A DNA stretch of 64,000 bases from Rhynchopus sp. YZ270_cl-10 (GCA_964035575.1 OZ037860.1:644689-708688), one strand, 5' to 3'. Counted from the stretch's first letter, positions 39,701 through 52,400 are shown. Made by a program: numbers and translations. The notes: generated by a model not told the origin, from the sequence alone.

Positions 39701-42700
39701 TGCGAGGCTGTTGTGAAGGAGGGGTGCGTGAGGCTGAGGACGTAGCGCGAGGTGCCTTCTGCGGGCTGGTTCTGGTAGTGCGCGGTGGTGTGCTGCTCGA
39801 TCTCGCGGAGGATGGCGTCGAGACGCTCGATGGGGTCCTCCTGGCCTGGGGGGCGGGGGCGCATCTTGGCAAAGTCTTCGTAGACGCTCTTCTGCGTGCG
39901 GAGGAGACCTGTCTTGGGGCGCAGGGGGTCGGGCAGGGACTTGATGAAGTCGCTGTTCTGCTCGGGCATGATGATGTCGAGCATCTCCTGCTTCCACCCG
40001 CCCTCGCGGTGCAGGCGCTCCCGGTCGTCGAGGTGCTTCTTCAGGAATGGGAACGACATGATCTGCACAGAGGCCTCCTCCGCTGCCGTCTTCTCGACCA
40101 CAGCCATGCCCACATCGTGGTTGTCTGCGACAATCTTCTCCAACGTCGGCACGTCAACCTGGTCCCTCAAATGCTGCTTGATCTGCTCTGTCATACGCAT
40201 CTTCAACGTATCCTTGCATGTCACCATCGCCAGGTGTGATGCCAACGCCTTCACCATCTGATGCGCTGCCTTCACAAGCTTTGCGTCATCCGGCTCCGTT
40301 GCGTAATCCTTAATGACCTGAAAAGAGAGAAAGTGAAGGTGAAAACCAAACGGGGGGGAATAAAAAGAAAACTTGGAATATGAATGCCTCTCGTTCAACA
40401 CAGAATCTTAAAAATAAATCAGAAACCTTATCTCATGGACTGTTGAGTACGTGACATACGGCGAAATTTGAGGGACGCGCACAGAGGGGAAGGGGAAATA
40501 ACATACCAGCTCGCGTGTTGTGGTGCACGCGATCATGCAGTTTCTGTCTACCACAGGCATGACGTCCTTAAGGGCCTTGTCGATCGAGACTGCGACAACC
40601 TTCTTAAGGTGCGCAAGGTGGGGTGGGAGGCGGACGGCGTCGGGGAGAGACTCTGGGTGGTACGACTCCTGCAAGCAAAGAGAGCGGTGGTGTGAGAGTG
40701 GTGTCCACTGGGAGGGGAAGCATGTAACACCATTTGAATGAATACGCCTCTGACCTACATCAGAAAGGCTGGAACTCCGTACGTCATCAGACACTTTTGA
40801 ACCTCACCTAGAAACATCTCTTTCAAGGTCAAGGGAAAAGGGGAGGAAGGTAGCGCAAATCTCCATACCGGAATGTCGTTGGGCCGGCTCGCCGTAATAC
40901 CTGCAGGCATAATGCCACCTGCCCCTTGCGGGGGCCCCTGTGGCACCTGGGGGCGCACTTCTTGCCACATCTTTCCTTCTTCGGTTTGCTGCAAAAGGTG
41001 TTATGTTTTTGGGAATTTTTATGAAAACATACTTGGATGTGCTGGGCATTCCATGGTGGGGTGATTGCAGGCTGGTTTGCACGGTCTTCCGATTGCACCG
41101 GGTTCATGTATGGCTGTTGTAAAAAAAAAGAATGTAGATGAGTGGTGAGGCGGAAAAGAAGTGTGGGTGTGTGTGCCAGCATACCTCCACTGCAGGCGGT
41201 GCAATGCGCTTTGCAGGGTTGAAGTCTGTCGAGTTCTCAAGGTCGCCCTTCTTCTGGAGCTCGACGCGGATCGTTTCAAGCTTCTCCTTTTGCGCAGCGC
41301 GTACACCTTGTGTGTCCACAAGATCGTTGAGGCTGATGTTGATGTTCTTGCACAGCACCTCGACCTCGAATTTCAAGGTCAGCTTCAGGTCCTGCAGCTG
41401 GTGCAGGTCCACCAGCAGGCTCAGAATGCCCATCAGCCATGGGTTTGGCGGGCGGAAGACCTTGCTCGAGGCAGAGTGCTCCAGAACCTTCGCCACGAAC
41501 GGTACAACGGCAATGAGACGGCCCTTCAGGATCGCATCGAACAGAAGCCCCTTCAGGTCAAGGTCACGCGCCATAAGCGGCTTGTTGCGGCCAATCGTCT
41601 GCAGACCCAGCCAGCTTCCAAGGTTCTTCAGGAAGGACCGCTCTGTGCTGTTGGTGCGGATGCGTTCCGATGCAAGGTGCTTCTTGATGAGAGTGTACGT
41701 CGCCTGCACGACACGGATGTCAAGCTCCTTCTGCTGCAGCTTGTCGAGCAGCTGGATGTAGAGCTTGTGGTTGCTTGCCTCTGTGCTTGCCTTCTTCTGT
41801 ACAAGGTAGTCTGCGAAGAATTGGTACTGTTCGACGGTGAGCACGGCACGCAGCTCGCCTGCGCACTGGATGACGTTGCTCGGGTCGACCTGGTTGATGA
41901 GGCGTTGGATCTGCTCCTGCACGACCTCGAGCCCGCCGCTCACCTCTGCAGGCTGTGCGGCAGGGGCGGCCTGCTGCATCGAAGACTTCAGGTGCTTGCC
42001 GATGCCCTCCACCATGTCCTCAATGTTCGGCACTCTGTGCAGCAGCGTGCAGTACTGCGGCCAGTCGGGCAGACGGTGCATGAATTTGCCCAACGCCCAC
42101 ACCGCAAAGTCCTGAAGGTTCTGGTGCGGCGGTTTGTGCAGGTTCTGAAGAACAAATTTGAGTGCATGCGCAAGGCGGTTAGGTGCAAGCACGTTGTGCG
42201 CAACAATGCCTCCAAAGAGGTCGGCAGTGATGCGCAGCTCTTTTGCAGGGTAGCGCTCGAAGTAGCGGAACTCATCGAAGAGGTTCTGCACCATGCAGAG
42301 GTAGACGTTGTTCTGCGGGCTGTTTGCGGGGCAGTCCTTGCACTTCTGGAGCTGCTGGATGAGCAGGTTCACGTCCATCTGCTGGTGGTAGATCTTGGCG
42401 AAGTTGTTGTTCGCCTCCTCCTCCACCTCCGGCGGGAAGCTCTCCCCCGAGCGCTGCGACTGTGCCGTCTGCGGCGCTCTGTTCCGCTCCTGCGAGAGGC
42501 TTGCAGCGTGCTGCTTCTGCTGTGGCGACAGCCCAGGGGTGATCGGCTCTGCCAGCACGTTCGCAATGTCGCTCACAGGAAGGCCAGGCGGCGCGAGCTC
42601 CACACACGCGAGCAGGGTTCTCGCAAGCGTCGACAGGTTCGGCACAACCTTGACGTCCCCTTCCAACACCTTGCGCAGCCACTGCGGACCACCAAGGCGG

Positions 42701-44469
42701 TTCTCAGGGCCACCACGCTTCCCAGAGAGGAGGATGATCTGGGAGAGCAGACGTGCGCTGGGGCAGCGGTTCATGAGGCTCTCGATCCACTTCCCCTCGA
42801 CAGCGACGTTGAGGATCTGCTCCGCAAGGATAGGGGTGTCGAGGAATGCGTCCGACAGTGCGTGGCAGAGCGGCTCGAGGGACTCCTTCGCAGAGCGTGT
42901 GAGCAGGTCCATGTATTGGTTGCCCTGCCCTGCAAGGAAGTCTGTGAGCAGGCGCTTGATGAGGTCTCTGCGAAGCTCGTTGAGCTGCGGCTTGCACGAC
43001 AGCAGCACCAGGAGGAGGAGGTCGGGGTGCTTCTGGAAGGGGCCGTTGCGCTTCTCCTTCGGCTCGAAGAGCGCAGACACCTTCTCAATGAGGGCGGGCG
43101 TCGAGAGGTTGAGGATCGTGCCGACGAAGTCGACCGACGTCCACGCTGCAGGTGCACCCTCCCACTGCAGCTTGCTCTCGGTGTTGAAGTTGATCATGTC
43201 CGGTGGCGCCTGCAAGCAGAGCGACAGGATGGATAGCTGCACCTCAGGGTTCTCCCACTTGCCGAGGAGGTGCTCGACAGGGAGCTCGCTCTCGCCTGTG
43301 CCTGCCTTCATCACTTGCACGATGAGGTTCAGCCCTCGGGAGGTGAGTTTGAGGCCAGGGAAGTCGAGCTCCTGCAGCACGCCGTGCCAGAAGTGTGTGC
43401 CCTCGGTGATGTGCTCCTTGATCACTTGCACGAAGTTTTGGATGTTCCAGTTCTTCTCCGACTTCGCCGCATGCGCAGCAGACGACGCGCCCACCGCGTG
43501 CATCGAGTCGAAGAAGGCCTGTTGGTAGTGCAGCTGCGCATTGCTGTTGTCACTCTGCATGCCCTGCGTCATCGCCATCAGCCCCACCGCCCGCCCCACT
43601 GCCCGCGGGTGGATGCGCGAGAACATCTCCACCACCGACATAAACGCCTGCGGTGTCGCCGTGCACCCAGGCCCAAGCTCCTCCATCACACCCGCAAGCG
43701 AGAGCTCCTCTTGGCAGAGCGAAGGGAGACGCGCCTGCTCCTCCTCACGCTTCTTCTTCACCTGCACAAGCTCCTTCGACCCGAAGTTGAGGGGGTTCAG
43801 ACTGAGCATGCTTTGTCTGAGGGACTCCAGCTGCATGAGGATCTTTGCCTGCTCTGTGAAGACCTCTGTGGTCTGTATGCAGTAGAGCAGGTGGTAGACG
43901 AGGCACTCTGGGAGCGTCTTCACTGCGTTGGGGAGCACGCCCTCGGCAAGCTTGTTCTTCAAGAAGCGGTGGCCGTCTGCCTGCACCTCGGGCTCGCCTG
44001 AGTGTGCAAAGGCAAGACCCAATGCGAGTTGCACGGGGAGGGGCCACGACGCGCCCTTCACGAGGTCTTGGAGGAAGTGCTGTCTCCCTTCGAGTTGTCG
44101 TGCGGTGATGAGGCCAGAGGCGATGGAGATGAAGTTGGGGTACTTCGGGAGCTTCTGGAGCTCTTGGCTGAGGAGCTTCATTTTGAGGGCCTCGGGGGAC
44201 TGGCTGGCGGACGAGAAGGCGTTGCCGAGGCTGGTGGCGGCTATGTCACGTACGAGAAGCGTCAGAAGCGTTCTGTATGCGTCCTCCCCAAACCGGCTGA
44301 GCAGACGCTCGATCTCCATGCTGTTCCCCGCATAGCTCGTCTTGTTCAGTGTCAGCAGTTGGTGCTGAAGCTGTGCTGCAACCGCAGACCCAAAGTCCAG
44401 CACGCCCCTGGGCTTACCAGGTCTCCCTTCCACGACACCTGTCGGTACAGATGCCGCAGGGACACTCAT
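36775..44469 (-). CDS. CNOT1: CNOT1, scaffold of the CCR4-NOT deadenylase, 9 exons, 2239 aa
   Basis: Exons: 44469-41185, 41113-41033, 40988-40869, 40668-40507, 40317-38833, 38787-38642, 38596-38497, 38401-37152, 36865-36775. All introns are GT-AG and all phases close. The N-terminal 850 residues are HEAT-like helices (start MSVPAASVPTGVVEG, frame LNKTSYAGNSMEIERLLSR). Residues about 880-1080 form the MIF4G domain that holds CAF1 (WLMGILSLLVDLHQLQDLKL). Exons 4-5 encode the CNOT9-binding DUF3819 region (LPPHLAHLKKVVAVSIDKAL). A Gln/Pro-rich linker follows, then the NOT1 superfamily C-terminus ([28 protein letters not shown]). The 30-residue last exon, IYKFREKRFIHSSRDIEKL.., matches the human FKFW..PEIEKLF end. 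Length is near the human 2376. The last intron holds C and D repeats. Confidence 0.95.
36881..37080 (-). repeat. Cluster of C and D repeats inside the last CNOT1 intron
   Basis: In the 286-base last intron (37151-36866). A D copy is at about 37012-37080 (sense AGTGGAGATTGCACAACTG.. CAACTCCAACATTTTATCA + A run). A half C head is at 36979-37006 (AGTGGAGTTCATCCTCGG), and a C tail at 36881-36920 (CTACACTAATACCAACCAAG). They make up most of the intron and are all in sense orientation. Confidence 0.7.
40376..40411 (-). repeat. Family A-like hairpin in CNOT1 intron 4
   Basis: Sense strand AAGATTCTGTGTTGAACGAG then AGGCATTCATATT. The GAACGAGAGGC loop and TTCAT arm are recognisable; the 5' arm is degraded. 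Confidence 0.5.
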
Positions 44470-45018
44470 TTGTAACAAGTGCCCTCGTTCCCAGCTACAC
44501 TGTCTCCCTTCAATTAATTATTTTATTTGATGTTTCTGTTTTGAATAAGTGTGGGCGTGTGGGTGTGTGGGGGAGAGTGAAGAGTGGGGAAGTATTTAAA
44601 AAAAAAAAGGTATAGTCTCTGTTGAGAACCAAGTTTTGTTCTTCCTTTTTGCTTCCAATATTTTTATGCATTTACTTTTTGTTGTTAGGGAGACACGCCC
44701 CATGGGTCGGTTCTGTGGAAAAAATGGCACGGAACCACCCGTTTCATGGTTTTCTATGGAAACTGGCTGTATCACAAGTGATACTGGGGGAAAAAGTTTG
44801 CAAACTGCGGAAGACGCAAAACAAGCTCGCGAACGAAAAAAGAGGCCTTTTCTGCGAAGTTGTGTGAGGGGGAGAAAACCGAGAGAAAACATTACGAAAA
44901 AAAACATTTTGCAAGCTTCATTTCCGCTTTTTTTGGTTTTTCTCCTCACAAAAAAATAATCTTGTTGCGGGCAGAATTACTGCCCAGGGCTAAAAGGGTA
45001 TTGGTTAGGTAAAGAAAC
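44470..45018. other. Intergenic, upstream of CNOT1
   Basis: About 550 bases with the presumed CNOT1 promoter and 5' untranslated region. Nothing further recognised. Confidence 0.5.
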
Positions 45019-46521
45019 GTGTTTGTATAGCAGGCCTTTTGCTAACTTTGGGATTTTCCCCCTGAATGGCATGATGGTCAAAAAAAATAATTTCCTGGAA
45101 AAAAAGTACATTCCGAGCTTTCCCACCTGGTAAAAGCGGTCGTCGCGCGCTTCGCGCGCGCCTCCCTGCCAGCCACAGGGTGGAGAGGCGAAGGGTCAGT
45201 TTTGCAAGATAACAAAAACGGAATCTAATCCTTTATTAACGGTGCTTGGTCTTGCGCCTTACGTACACTAACCGTACAAAATCAATACGTCTGCCAGAAG
45301 CAGGGGCTGTTGCAACGGTTGGGTCACTTTGAAATAACAATGGTCAAATTTTTGCAGCTTGGGTCAAGTTTCATTTCTGGCTGCAAAATGCAAGGGAATC
45401 CCCTTAGACATTGTAAAATGGCACCGTAGGCAGGAAGAAAATAGCGTACAGCGCGAGCGAAGCGAGCGGTAATTTTTTTTGAGGTATACCTCCGCGAGCG
45501 CAGCGAGCAGAAAAATTTTAAGGTGCCATCACGCCATCACGCCATCACGCCATCACGCCATCACGCCATCACGCCATCACGCCATCACGCCATCATGCCA
45601 TCATGCCATCATGCCATCATGCCATCATGCCATCATGCCATCATGCCATCATGCCATCATGCCATCATGCCATCATGCCATCATGCCATCATGCCATCAT
45701 GCCATCATGCCATCATGCCATCATGCCATCATGCCATCATGCCATCATGCCATCATGCCATCATGCCATCATGCCATCATGCCATCATGCCATCATGCCA
45801 TCATGCCATCATGCCATCATGCCATCATGCCATCATGCCATCATGCCATCATGCCATCATGCCATCATGCCATCATGCCATCATGCCATCATGCCATCAT
45901 GCCATCATGCCATCATGCCATCATGCCATCATGCCATCATGCCATCATGCCATCATGCCATCATGCCATCATGCCATCATGCCATCATGCCATCATGCCA
46001 TCATGCCATCATGCCATCATGCCATCATGCCATCATGCCATCATGCCATCATGCCATCATGCCATCATGCCATCATGCCATCATGCCATCATGCCATCAT
46101 GCCATCATGCCATCATGCCATCATGCCATCATGCCATCATGCCATCATGCCATCATGCCATCATGCCATCATGCCATCATGCCATCATGCCATCATGCCA
46201 TCATGCCATCATGCCATCATGCCATCATGCCATCATGCCATCATGCCATCATGCCATCATGCCATCATGCCATCATGCCATCATGCCATCATGCCATCAT
46301 GCCATCATGCCATCATGCCATCATGCCATCATGCCATCATGCCATCATGCCATCATGCCATCATGCCATCTGGGGGGAAATCCCCAGGTGATGGAGAGCG
46401 AAAGCCCTGCCCCACCACCCCCCCGTGGCATGATGGTGGCATGATGGGAAAAAAAATAAAAAACGCCCAAAAACGTGGCATGATGGCATGATGGTTAGCA
46501 AAAGGCCTGTTGTATAGCACG
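45019..46521. mobile_element. Terminal-inverted-repeat element carrying a GCCATCAT satellite
   Basis: CAGGCCTTTTGCTAAC at 45031-45046 is repeated in exact inverse at 46494-46509, both with TATAG-like outer sequence starting CGTG. Subterminal GGCATGATGG motifs occur on both sides. The interior holds GC-rich palindromes (GCGCGCTTCGCGCGC near 45145; GCGAGCGAAGCGAGC near 45460) and the 846-bp satellite. The TIR core AACAGGCyTTkbGCTAAC is shared with the element at 56097-57250. No transposase gene; non-autonomous. Superfamily not identified. Confidence 0.65.
45525..46370. repeat. 8-bp tandem repeat (GCCATCAY), about 106 copies
   Basis: Eight units of GCCATCAC (45525-45588) are followed by about 98 uninterrupted units of GCCATCAT (to 46370). 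No variant unit interrupts the second block, which implies very recent expansion or constant homogenisation. The period of 24 in translation gives all-open frames (CHHAIMPS), which are not genes. Confidence 0.97.
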
Positions 46522-46650
46522 CTGTTAAAATAAAAACAACCACCATCTGCGCAAAAAAATACACTGTTTTATTTAATCCTTTTTCTTCTTCTTTCACTCT
46601 GAGATAGCCACAATCCTTTCCCTCTTTCCCGAAAAATGGGAAAAAAAGAA

Positions 46651-46694
46651 AGGTTCATCAGATGACCCTAAGCCTCTGCTTCTTAGTCACCTTT
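46651..46694 (-). repeat. Family A hairpin
   Basis: Sense strand AAGGTGACTAAGAAGCAGAG then GCTTAGGGTCATCTGATGAAC. Inner stem CTAAG/CTTAG, loop altered to aAGCAGAGg. Confidence 0.7.
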
Positions 46695-46712
46695 TTTTTT
46701 AAACCAAAAAGC

Positions 46713-46745
46713 TGACAGATGAATACATCTCACGTACACATCACC
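46713..46745 (-). repeat. Family A hairpin, diverged
   Basis: Sense strand GGTGATGTGTACGTGAGATG then TATTCATCTGTC. The loop ACGTGAGAT is close to ACGAGAG. It lies 20 bases from the neighbouring copy and just downstream of the PUB-domain gene. Confidence 0.55.
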
Positions 46746-46762
46746 ACAAATACTAAAAAAGT

Positions 46763-48053
46763 CTAGCTGTAATAAGAGTCCTCGATGGGGACTGGGATGT
46801 AAGGCTCGGCGAGTTGCTTCATATGCAACTCGAGAACGTCTTTCGGGACAAATGGGAGGTGTGCAGTAAGGTCGTACTCTCCCTTCGCCACGCCTCGTCT
46901 GAAGTCGCGCATCGAGTCTATCAGAGTCTGCAGGTAGTCACGTGTCCATTTCACTTCGCCCCACCATTCTTCCCATTCGGTGTATTGCTCGACCGGGTGG
47001 ATTTCTTCGAGAAGCAGAAACTTCGTTTCTCCAAATCCAGCGGGTCTATAGCCGAGGGAGTAGAGGATCTTCGCAGCACCTTCCCCGCGAGAGATGATGT
47101 CGTTTGCGAAGTTTTCGTTGGCAAATCGGAGCTGTTTGAGGGAAGCACTGTCGGGGTGGCCCGCGAGGTTGCGGGTGAACTGTTGGAGCGAGCGGATGGT
47201 GTCATCGAAGAGACGGAGCCATGCGTGGCCAGGTTTGGATACAACACCGTCACGGCAGTGGTCATGGAGGGTCTGGATGCCGTCACGCAAAAGAATCCTC
47301 GTAGGTGTCGCATTCAGCTTGCGCAACGTCGCCGCCCGACTCAGCTTCTCCTCCTCGACAATGATGCGCTCCTTCTCCCGCTGTTCCTCTGCAGCCGCAA
47401 CCACAGCACGGTGTCGTGCCTCTCTCTCGCGCGCCTTCTGTTCGCGTTCTTGCCGCGCCTCCTCAACCTCTAGATCCAGCTGCCGTTGCACCTCAGCCTG
47501 CAGTCGTGCTTCACGCTCGGCGCGGGCGCGGATCTTCTCTGCTTCCTCCTCACGTCGTCGTTGCAGTTCATCCAAATGAGGGGCATAAGCTTCGTTGACA
47601 ACAACCTCAAGGGCAGACAGCGCAGCGCACGCAACAACAAATTGTTCGTGAAGGTTCAGTACCTTTGAAAAGGGTGGCAATGTTGGAAATATGTTTTTTT
47701 AAACGTTTTTGAAGGACGTATAAGGAGAATAAAGAGGTGTACCAGATGTCATGATTTAGTAGTTGAAAGTGAATTTGAAAGTGTGTCTCTGGTGGAGAGG
47801 AAATGGTCGTAGGGGGGGAAAAGAAAATGGATACCTTTGTTGTCATGTTCGCGCCGTAGACCTTTTTGTCTGGGTCTGTTTCATCGGCCTTATTCTTCAT
47901 GCGTGCGATCTTCTCGCTCCATTCCTCTTGCAGAGCGGTGCCCGCATCGAAGGCTAGCTTGCGTTCTGCACCCTCTGCATCTGTTGACGCGGCCTTTTGA
48001 GTGTTCTCTACAATGCTTTCTAGTGCGGCAGTGGCCTTTTTGAATTCGGTCAT
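46763..48053 (-). CDS. PUB-domain coiled-coil protein, 2 exons, 372 aa
   Basis: Exon 1 is 48053-47835 and exon 2 is 47662-46763, intron GTATCC..TTTCAAAG, phase 0. Residues 1-110 are helical, and residues about 110-190 are a long charged single helix or coiled coil (RRREEEAEKIRARAEREARL..). From about 200: ATLRKLNATPTRILLRDGIQ.., LKQLRFANENFANDI, GAAKILYSLGY, which fits a PUB/PUG domain as in PNGase and UBXN6. PUB domains bind the p97/Cdc48 C-terminal tail. A C-terminal region follows (WTRDYLQTLIDSMRDFRRG). A p97 cofactor role is inferred only from the domain. Confidence 0.7.
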
Positions 48054-48170
48054 GTGCAAGAATTAAGCACGAAAGTGAGAAAGGTAGAAATCAGTGTACA
48101 GAAAAAAGAGGCAGGTTGTGTGGGCCGCTGTGTGGATAAAAGAGGAATATTGTGGTGTTCCGGAGGGGGC

Positions 48171-48594
48171 CTAGATTGACATGTCCCCGACAGTTGTTCG
48201 GTAACACCATATTGGGGTGGGAAAAAAAAATGTTTTGAAATATAAAGCTATTGAGGCCAAAGAACACCCTGACACTAAAGGGTGCGGACAGGAGGTACCA
48301 ACGACGTACTCTCTGACGTGTTCACCCAAATGGAAGGATCGGGCCTTTTTGCAAAATGCTTCGACTGCGTTCCGCAGAAATTCTTGGTGTGCTGTATCAA
48401 GAGGTGCTGCGTGAGGATTCTGCTTGGGGCAACGAAGAAACTGCTGTCAGCCAGGTTAAGTGTGTGTTGTGATCAATCAAGAGGCTGACGCCCACTCAGC
48501 GTGGTGCATGGTCAATAATGACGAATTTCATCATGTTCTGCTGTGTCAGGAAACGGAGGATATCTCGAGTGGTTAGGGTGTGCGTGGATGCCAT
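48171..48594 (-). CDS. Probable small two-exon gene
   Basis: A good start MASTHTLTTRDILRFLTQQN lies at ATG 48594. A coding-like exon begins at 48443 after acceptor GGCTGACAG and reads QFLRCPKQNPHAAPLDTAHQ..EFLRNAVEAFCKKARSFHLG..EHVREYVVG, with the frame reaching a stop at 48171. Joining at GTCATT near 48517 keeps the frame but is not a typical donor, so the junction is uncertain. The last 40 residues may be read-through into an intron. No family recognised. Confidence 0.4.
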
Positions 48595-49496
48595 GAGCGA
48601 CGTGACCGTTGAACCTTTCGACGGGTCTTTGCGACAGGTGGATGTCTGACGGAGGAGGGGAGGGTGCACTGGGTGGCATGTGGAAGCATCGAGTTAATAA
48701 ACAAGTTGGTGTTATGTTCTTTTTCAAAAATGCATGAACCGCTCAAAGCGTGCAAAAGGGAACATATTAAAGAAACAACTGGCGCAAGCAGTGTGAGCAA
48801 GATAGACAGAACTGTCAGACATCTTGCCCCTCCGCTTCTGCGCGTCTCGTGTGTCTTCTTTGAAGGAAGGGGTAAAGTAGTAACGTATGCAAGGGGAGTG
48901 GTGCAAGGGTACGTGGGACATAGAAAGTCTGTTGCGGCACTGTACAGGAGTCCAGCAGACTGCAGGTGCACAAGCACGTCCGCACACATCAAATGTGCGA
49001 ACCTGGCTTATGCACTGCAACCTTGCCAGCCCCTTCTCAAGCGTCTCGCGTCAGAGCAGAAAATCAAAATCAAAAACCGAAAATCAAAACCAAAGATTTG
49101 GTCACTGAAGTGCATATGCACCCACAGCTCTTTCACACAGTAGTATGTACAGACATCACTCAGGATGACAAACAGGTACTGTGCGGATGCAGGGGATGAT
49201 ACACTGATTCAGTACAAACAGCAAACCTAATGATCATAAATGAGTTTCTCATCAACCATAGCGAAAAGAAACAATAAAAACTGAAAGATTCATGTGACAA
49301 GAGCGTGCACATACATCTGACGGGGGAAAAGTTCTTTATCAGAACCAACCGTTGAATAAACGAGTTGCGGGGGGGAAAAAAGGCAAAAGTACAAAAAGAC
49401 AAACGTTGTAAGATGACACTAAACCTCAGGTGTTTAGTAACCAAAAAAAGAACAACAACAGCATCCGTCGATCAGAACCACATGAGTCGTTAGCTA
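48595..49496. other. Intergenic region with family A hairpin
   Basis: About 900 bases. Some frames of 100-160 residues exist on both strands (for example 48664-49143), but none has convincing composition. A family A hairpin is at 49402-49442. Confidence 0.45.
49402..49442 (-). repeat. Family A hairpin with compensatory stem
   Basis: Sense strand TTACTAAAC, loop acCTGAG, GTTTAGTGTCATCTTACAAC. Inner stem CTAAAC/GTTTAG replaces CTAAGC/GCTTAG. Confidence 0.75.
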
Positions 49497-52400
49497 TCAC
49501 AACTTCTCGCGCACACATGCAATGGTAGTGCAGCACAACGTCTCAACATAGCACTTGTCCTTGTTCGTGGACCTGCAACGTGCATTCTTCTTCTGCCTGA
49601 AGCCCTCCCTGCACACCGGCAGTGCCTCACAGCACGGTGCACTGTCCGACACACAGCATCCAGAGCAGTCCGCACAGCCTTCCCTCTCATCACCAGCACA
49701 CACAAAACCTGCATCACACTGGATGTTTGCGATCCCGCCGCACATCTTCTCACAGGCCGCAGGTTCCTCAACAGGTGCAGGCACTCCTCTTGTGTCCACC
49801 TCACAGCATCCAAGGCAGTCAGCTCCACCTGTGCTTGGGTCGCAGCTGTCAGTTGCGTCGTCCACACACACGTATCCAGCCTTGCACATCGTGCCAATCT
49901 TCCCACCACAAATATTCGCACAGGTTGGTGCAGCCTCCGCCTCGCAACATCCTCCACAGTCGGCACCTCCGTTCTTGGGGTCGCAGTTGTCGTTCACATC
50001 GTCGGCACAGACGAAACCAGTTCCGCACTGGATGTTGGCAATACCACCGCAGAACTCACACTTCGGCGGAGCAAGGATGCAGCATCCAAGGCAGTCAGCT
50101 CCTCCGTTCTTGGGGTCGCAGCTGTCGGTTGCGTCATCAACGCAGACGTAGCCATCCTTGCATGCAGCTCCGAGGATTCCACCGCAGACGTCGTGGCAGA
50201 CAGGGGCAGGTGCAAGCTCACAGCAGCCAGAGCAGTCCGCACAGCCTTCCGTCTCAACACCACCACACACGTAACCTGCTTCACACTGGATGTTTGCGAT
50301 CCCGCCACACATCTTCTTACAGGCCGCAGGCTCCTCAACAGGTGCAAGCTCACAGCATCCGAGGCAGTCAGCTCCTCCGTTCTTGGGGTCGCAGCTGTCG
50401 GTTGCGTCATCAACGCAGACGTAGCCATCCTTGCATGCAGTTCCGAGGATTCCACCGCAGACGTTGTGGCAGATAGGGGCAGGTGCAAGCTCACAGCATC
50501 CAAGGCAGTCAGCTCCTCCGTTCTTGGGGTCGCAGCTGTCGGTTGCGTCATCAACGCAGACGTAGCCATCCTTGCATGCAGCTCCGAGGATTCCACCGCA
50601 GACGTCGTGGCAGACAGGGGCAGGTGCAAGCTCACAGCAGCCAGAGCAGTCCGCACAGCCTTCCGTCTCAACACCACCACACACGTAACCTGCTTCACAC
50701 TGGATGTTTGCGATCCCGCCACACATCTTCTTACAGGCCGCAGGCTCCTCAACAGGTGCAAGCTCACAGCATCCGAGGCAGTCAGCTCCTCCGTTCTTGG
50801 GGTCGCAGCTGTCGGTTGCGTCATCAACGCAGACGTAGCCATCCTTGCATGCAGTTCCGAGGATTCCACCGCAGACGTTGTGGCAGACAGGGGCAGGTGC
50901 AAGCTCACAGCATCCAAGGCAGTCAGCTCCTCCGTTCTTGGGGTCACAGCTGTCGGTTGCGTCATCAACGCAGACGTAGCCATCCTTGCATGCAGCTCCG
51001 AGGATTCCACCGCAGACGTTGTGGCAGACAGGGGCAGGTGCAAGCTCACAGCATCCAAGGCAGTCAGCTCCTCCGTTCTTGGGGTCGCAGCTGTCGGTTG
51101 CGTCATCAACGCAGACGTAGCCATCCTTGCATGCAGTTCCGAGGATTCCACCGCAGACGTTGTGGCAGACAGGGGCAGGTGCAAGCTCACAGCATCCAAG
51201 GCAGTCAGCTCCTCCGTTCTTGGGGTCACAGCTGTCGGTTGCGTCATCAACGCAGACGTAGCCATCCTTGCATGCAGCTCCGAGGATTCCACCGCAGACG
51301 TTGTGGCAGACAGGGGCAGGTGCAAGCTCACAGCATCCAAGGCAGTCAGCTCCTCCGTTCTTGGGGTCACAGCTGTCGGTTGCGTCATCAACGCAGACGT
51401 AGCCATCCTTGCATGCAGTTCCAAGGATTCCACCGCAGACGTTGTGGCAGACAGGGGCAGGTGCAAGCTCACAGCATCCGAGGCAGTCAGCCCCTCCGTT
51501 CTTGGGGTCGCAGCTGTCGGTTGCGTCATCAACGCAGACGTAGCCATCCTTGCATGCAGCTCCGAGGATTCCACCGCAGACGTTGTGGCAGACAGGGGCA
51601 GGTGCAAGCTCACAGCATCCAAGGCAGTCAGCTCCTCCGTTCTTGGGGTCACAGCTGTCGGTTGCGTCATCAACGCAGACGTAGCCATCCTTGCATGCAG
51701 TTCCAAGGATTCCACCGCAGACGTTGTGGCAGACAGGGGCAGGTGCAAGCTCACAGCATCCAAGGCAGTCAGCTCCTCCGTTCTTGGGGTCGCAGCTGTC
51801 GGTTGCGTCATCAACGCAGACGTAGCCATCCTTGCATGCAGCTCCGAGGATTCCACCGCAGACGTTGTGGCAGACAGGGGCAGGTGCAAGCTCACAGCAT
51901 CCGAGGCAGTCAGCCCCTCCGTTCTTGGGGTCGCAGCTGTCGGTTGCGTCATCAACGCAGACGTAGCCATCCTTGCATGCAGTTCCGAGGATTCCACCGC
52001 AGACGTTGTGGCAGACAGGGGCAGGTGCAAGCTCACAGCAGCCAGAGCAGTCCGCACAGCCTTCCGTCTCAACACCACCACACACGTAACCTGCTTCACA
52101 CTGGATGTTTGCGATCCCGCCACACATCTTCTTACAGGCCGCAGGCTCCTCAACAGGTGCAAGCTCACAGCATCCAAGGCAGTCAGCCCCTCCGTTCTTG
52201 GGGTCGCAGCTGTCGGTTGCGTCATCAACGCAGACGTAGCCATCCTTGCATGCAGTTCCGAGGATTCCACCGCAGACGTTGTGGCAGACAGGGGCAGGTG
52301 CAAGCTCACAGCATCCAAGGCAGTCAGCTCCTCCGTTCTTGGGGTCACAGCTGTCGGTTGCGTCATCAACGCAGACGTAGCCATCCTTGCATGCAGTTCC

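Noticed and set aside
45479-46491. Three overlapping long frames reading CHHAIMPS repeats
   Set aside because: They are by-products of a pure 8-bp satellite, whose 24-base translation period has no stop in any plus frame.
48664-49143. Plus-strand frame of 159 codons
   Set aside because: Mixed composition without domain or compositional support; overlapping minus frames look equally good, so none is called.
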